This document shows, one piece after another, positions 62,642 to 64,000 of a stretch of DNA of 64,000 bases. The stretch covers positions 450,012 to 514,011 of the forward strand of contig HE978651.1 of NCBI GenBank assembly GCA_000285855.2, in the 5' to 3' direction. The DNA comes from Ruminococcus sp. JC304. Lineage in GTDB: Bacteria > Bacillota > Clostridia > Lachnospirales > Lachnospiraceae. Position numbers and translations under genes: made by a program. The first letter of the stretch is position 1. Each line of letters begins with the position of its first letter. The notes below the pieces were generated by a model. It saw only the letters and a list, made by a program, of their open reading frames with translations, did not search any database and was not told the DNA's origin.

Positions 62642-64000
62642 ATGATGAAAAAATGGAAACATTTATTTAAGACAGCAGTAATTTCTGCTGTTATTGCAAT
62701 GACTGCCGTGCAGGTATGCTCTGCTGCAGAAGCTGGTGTGCAGAATGGGGCAGCTGCAGAAGTGTCGGTTCTGACAAATGAGATCCCGGGATGGCCCCCA
62801 GGACCTGGTATTACATCGGAAACAGGTGTGCTGATGGATGCAGACAGTGGAGTCCTTTTGTATAACAAGGGTGGGGATGAGATCAGATATCCTGCCAGTA
62901 TTACAAAGATTATGACTTTGCTGCTTGCAGTGGAAAACTCTTCTTTGACAGAAGATGTAGTCTTTACAGAGACCGGAACAAGGGATATCAGCCAGGATTC
63001 CGGAAATATCGGAATGCAGGTTGGAGAAGTGCTTAGTATGGAATCCTGCCTTTATGCACTGGTGATCCGCTCCGCCAATGAGGTAGCAGCACAGATAGCA
63101 GAGCATGTAGGGGGCACAGAACAGAACTTCATAGATATGATGAACCAACGTGCTGCAGAAATCGGATGTACAAATACTCATTTTGTGAATGCCAGTGGCC
63201 TTCCGGATGAAAATCATTATTCTACTGCACATGATATGGCACTGATCATGAGGGAAGGACTTAAAAATAAGAAATTCCGTAAAATCATCGGTGCTACCGA
63301 TTATGTGATCGAACCTACAAATAAAAACAGTGAATCAAGAGTACTGCATACTCATCATCCTATGCTTGCTCCTGAGAGTGGATATTATTATAAGGGATGT
63401 ATTGGCGGAAAGACCGGATATACCAGTGCAGCCGGAAATACTCTTGTGACAGCAGCCCGGAGAAATGGAACAACTTATATTACAGTTACCATGAAAGCAG
63501 CAGATCTTGCCATTGCAAGCAGTGATTCTACTGCAATGTTCAACTACGGATATCAAAATTTTCAAAAGATGCAGGCAGATGGTGGAGAGATACTGATTCC
63601 CAACGGTGTGACTGTGGATAATCTGACAGTCAGGGAAGGAACAGTGGACGGAAATCCAGTGAACCAGTATTTTTTCGGTGATTATATGGTTGGAAGTGTT
63701 CCGGTTCCGGAAGCAACTCCTACACCGGCACCTTCGGTGGAGGAAGTAGCTGAGAAGGATCTGGAAAATAGGGAAGATGGGAAACAGACAGATATTTCAG
63801 AATCAGCAGATAAAGAAATACAGGAATCCGGAGAGAAGACAGAGGCCTCTGGGGAAATTCTTCAATTGCGAAAAGTATTATTGATCACAGGGGCGGCAAT
63901 GCTTCTGCTTTTGATCATTCTTTTGGCTGCCCTGATAAGAAAAAAGAAAAAAGAAGAGCAGCACCGCAGAAACAAAAAGACAGATAAACAGAAAAGAGGA
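62642..64000 (+). CDS. dacF: D-alanyl-D-alanine carboxypeptidase (DacF-like), cut by right edge
   Basis: The frame stays open to the last base (453 codons). Signal peptide (~1-28), then a penicillin-binding S11 domain with Ser86-x-x-Lys89 (PASITKIM), Ser144-Ala-Asn146 (RSANE) and Lys257-Thr-Gly259 (GGKTGYT). Next come a C-terminal PBP5_C-like region, a Thr-Pro/Glu linker (~355-405) and a membrane segment (~412-432) with a basic tail. It trims pentapeptides. It begins 8 bases after the transaminase stop, so it may share the operon. Confidence 0.93.
   Translation, partial: MMKKWKHLFKTAVISAVIAMTAVQVCSAAEAGVQNGAAAEVSVLTNEIPGWPPGPGITSETGVLMDADSGVLLYNKGGDEIRYPASITKIMTLLLAVENSSLTEDVVFTETGTRDISQDSGNIGMQVGEVLSMESCLYALVIRSANEVAAQIAEHVGGTEQNFIDMMNQRAAEIGCTNTHFVNASGLPDENHYSTAHDMALIMREGLKNKKFRKIIGATDYVIEPTNKNSESRVLHTHHPMLAPESGYYYKGCIGGKTGYTSAAGNTLVTAARRNGTTYITVTMKAADLAIASSDSTAMFNYGYQNFQKMQADGGEILIPNGVTVDNLTVREGTVDGNPVNQYFFGDYMVGSVPVPEATPTPAPSVEEVAEKDLENREDGKQTDISESADKEIQESGEKTEASGEILQLRKVLLITGAAMLLLLIILLAALIRKKKKEEQHRRNKKTDKQKRG

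Overview
The window looks like a chromosomal segment of a spore-forming Firmicute of the Lachnospiraceae type, possibly Blautia-like; the genus is my inference. The basis is moderate G+C, strong AGGAGG-type ribosome sites, sporulation and germination genes (gpr, spoIIP, GerMN protein), Gram-positive wall enzymes with aromatic cell-wall-binding repeats, and the run holA-rpsT-gpr-spoIIP-lepA-hemW. I see no rRNA, tRNA, CRISPR array, prophage or transposase gene.

Layout. 1-13.7 kb is nucleoside and purine uptake and salvage: an ADP-ribosylglycohydrolase (cut by the left edge), a BMP-type nucleoside ABC importer, a frameshifted PfkB kinase, a nucleoside-type amidohydrolase, DeoD phosphorylase, a DtxR/MntR-like regulator, an EamA exporter, and guanine deaminase with an NCS2 purine permease. 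14-20.9 kb is arginine synthesis: argG divergent from argCJBD, with four ArgR-type boxes and two good promoters between them. 21-25.9 kb holds a GHKL kinase and LytTR regulator, followed by a receiver-like gene that has lost its phospho-acceptor Asp and a large secreted protein. Two 9-bp direct repeats 20 bp apart sit just upstream of the promoter of that second pair, as expected for a LytTR operator.

26-34 kb is a competence-like and housekeeping run: lipoprotein ComEA, an OmpR-family two-component system, a GerMN lipoprotein, ComEC split into two polypeptides, HolA and S20. 34.8-47.4 kb has gpr, spoIIP, lepA, a small lipoprotein, hemW, uvrA, an mreB homologue, recD2 and comF. 47.4-51.5 kb is a c-di-AMP operon: two unassigned membrane proteins, CdaA, a YbbR protein and HPr. 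51.5-57.1 kb has three secreted wall enzymes with repeats: an L,D-transpeptidase, a GH25 lysozyme and an amidase. 57.2-62.6 kb encodes what looks like a lipid-linked amino-sugar pathway: two ArnE/F-like half flippases, an ArnC-like glycosyltransferase, a degenerate DegT-like protein, an ATP-grasp ligase and an RffA/WecE transaminase. A D,D-carboxypeptidase runs off the right edge.

Intergenic regions carry several families of long imperfect palindromes (17150-17371, 23067-23256, and two copies of a 142/143-bp element at 34482 and 57984). Two genes (the PfkB kinase and the receiver-like gene) are interrupted at homopolymers that form in-phase -1 slippery heptamers.
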